Positions 7,752 through 7,846 of a stretch of 7,846 nucleotides of DNA are shown in pieces; the first letter of the stretch is position 1, and each line of letters opens with the position of its first letter. The notes below the pieces were generated by a model that saw only the letters and a list, made by a program, of their open reading frames with translations, ran no database searches and was not told the origin of the DNA. The translations under genes were made by a program, and so were the position numbers. The DNA is taken from contig CAMWVZ010000043.1 of assembly GCA_947177845.1 (NCBI GenBank), positions 1 through 7,846 on the forward strand, written 5' to 3'. This stretch comes from an uncultured Bacteroidales bacterium. Its GTDB lineage: Bacteria; Bacteroidota; Bacteroidia; Bacteroidales; P3.

Positions 7752-7846
7752 TATTTCTTGGCAACAGCTTTTTTAGCAGCCTTGGGGGCGGCCTTCTTAG
7801 CCACAGCCTTCTTGGCTACGGTCTTTTTGGCGGCAGCCTTGGGGGC
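7751..7846 (-). CDS. C-terminal Lys/Ala/Pro-rich tail of a histone-H1-like or nucleoid-type protein (partial)
   Basis: Only the last 31 codons and a TAA stop are in the window; the gene continues beyond the right edge. The coding-strand frame is open to the edge and consists only of Ala, Lys, Pro, Val and Thr, as repeats of the type AAPKAAKKAVAKK. Such tails are known on bacterial histone-H1-like proteins, on some HU-family proteins and occasionally on other nucleic-acid-binding proteins. They contact DNA or RNA through lysine charge. The folded part is not visible, so the gene cannot be named. Its TAA shares one base with the first ATG of purL, as in translationally coupled pairs. The short codon repeats argue for growth of the tail by slippage or unequal exchange. 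Confidence 0.75.
   Translation of the reverse strand, partial: APKAAAKKTVAKKAVAKKAAPKAAKKAVAKK
7776..7846 (-). repeat. Direct repeats coding the Lys/Ala/Pro tail
   Basis: A 14-base unit, GCAGCCTTGGGGGC on the plus strand, occurs at 7776-7789 and again at 7833-7846, 57 bases (19 codons) apart and in frame. It codes for the APKAA motif. Related GCCTTCTT(A/G)GC(C/T)AC units between the copies code for KKAVAKK. The array runs to the window edge, so its full extent is unknown. Confidence 0.7.

Overview
The window reads as a stretch of a Bacteroidota chromosome, most likely order Bacteroidales. The DNA polymerase I is Bacteroides-like in its N-terminal and polymerase regions. The middle gene belongs to the SprE/PorW lipoprotein family, which is known from the type IX secretion and gliding machinery of this phylum. 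Base composition looks close to half G+C by eye. A family or genus cannot be fixed from the sequence alone.

Everything is coded on the minus strand and packed head to tail, so transcription runs from high to low coordinates. At the right edge is the 3' end of a gene with a Lys/Ala/Pro-rich, histone-H1-like tail (7751-7846, partial). Then come purL, the short form of FGAM synthase (5466-7751); a sprE/porW-like TPR lipoprotein gene (2814-5465); and polA (10-2805). The junctions are a 1-base overlap (if purL starts at its first ATG), 0 bases and 8 bases. This suggests one transcription unit with possible translational coupling. Apart from 9 bases after the polA stop there is no non-coding stretch, and I saw no tRNA, rRNA, CRISPR, insertion sequence or phage feature.

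The products are functionally unrelated: nucleoid-type tail, purine synthesis, envelope/secretion, and DNA replication/repair. The unit looks like a housekeeping cluster, not a pathway operon, and I see no sign of a novel defence or mobile system. Points that deserve a second look: a perfect 26-nt palindrome near the 5' end of purL, which puts the purL start codon in doubt; an Ala in place of the usual Cys next to the catalytic His of PurL; a PolA whose 3'-5' exonuclease domain appears to have lost its catalytic acidic residues; and a secretion-type lipoprotein gene wedged without spacing between purL and polA.
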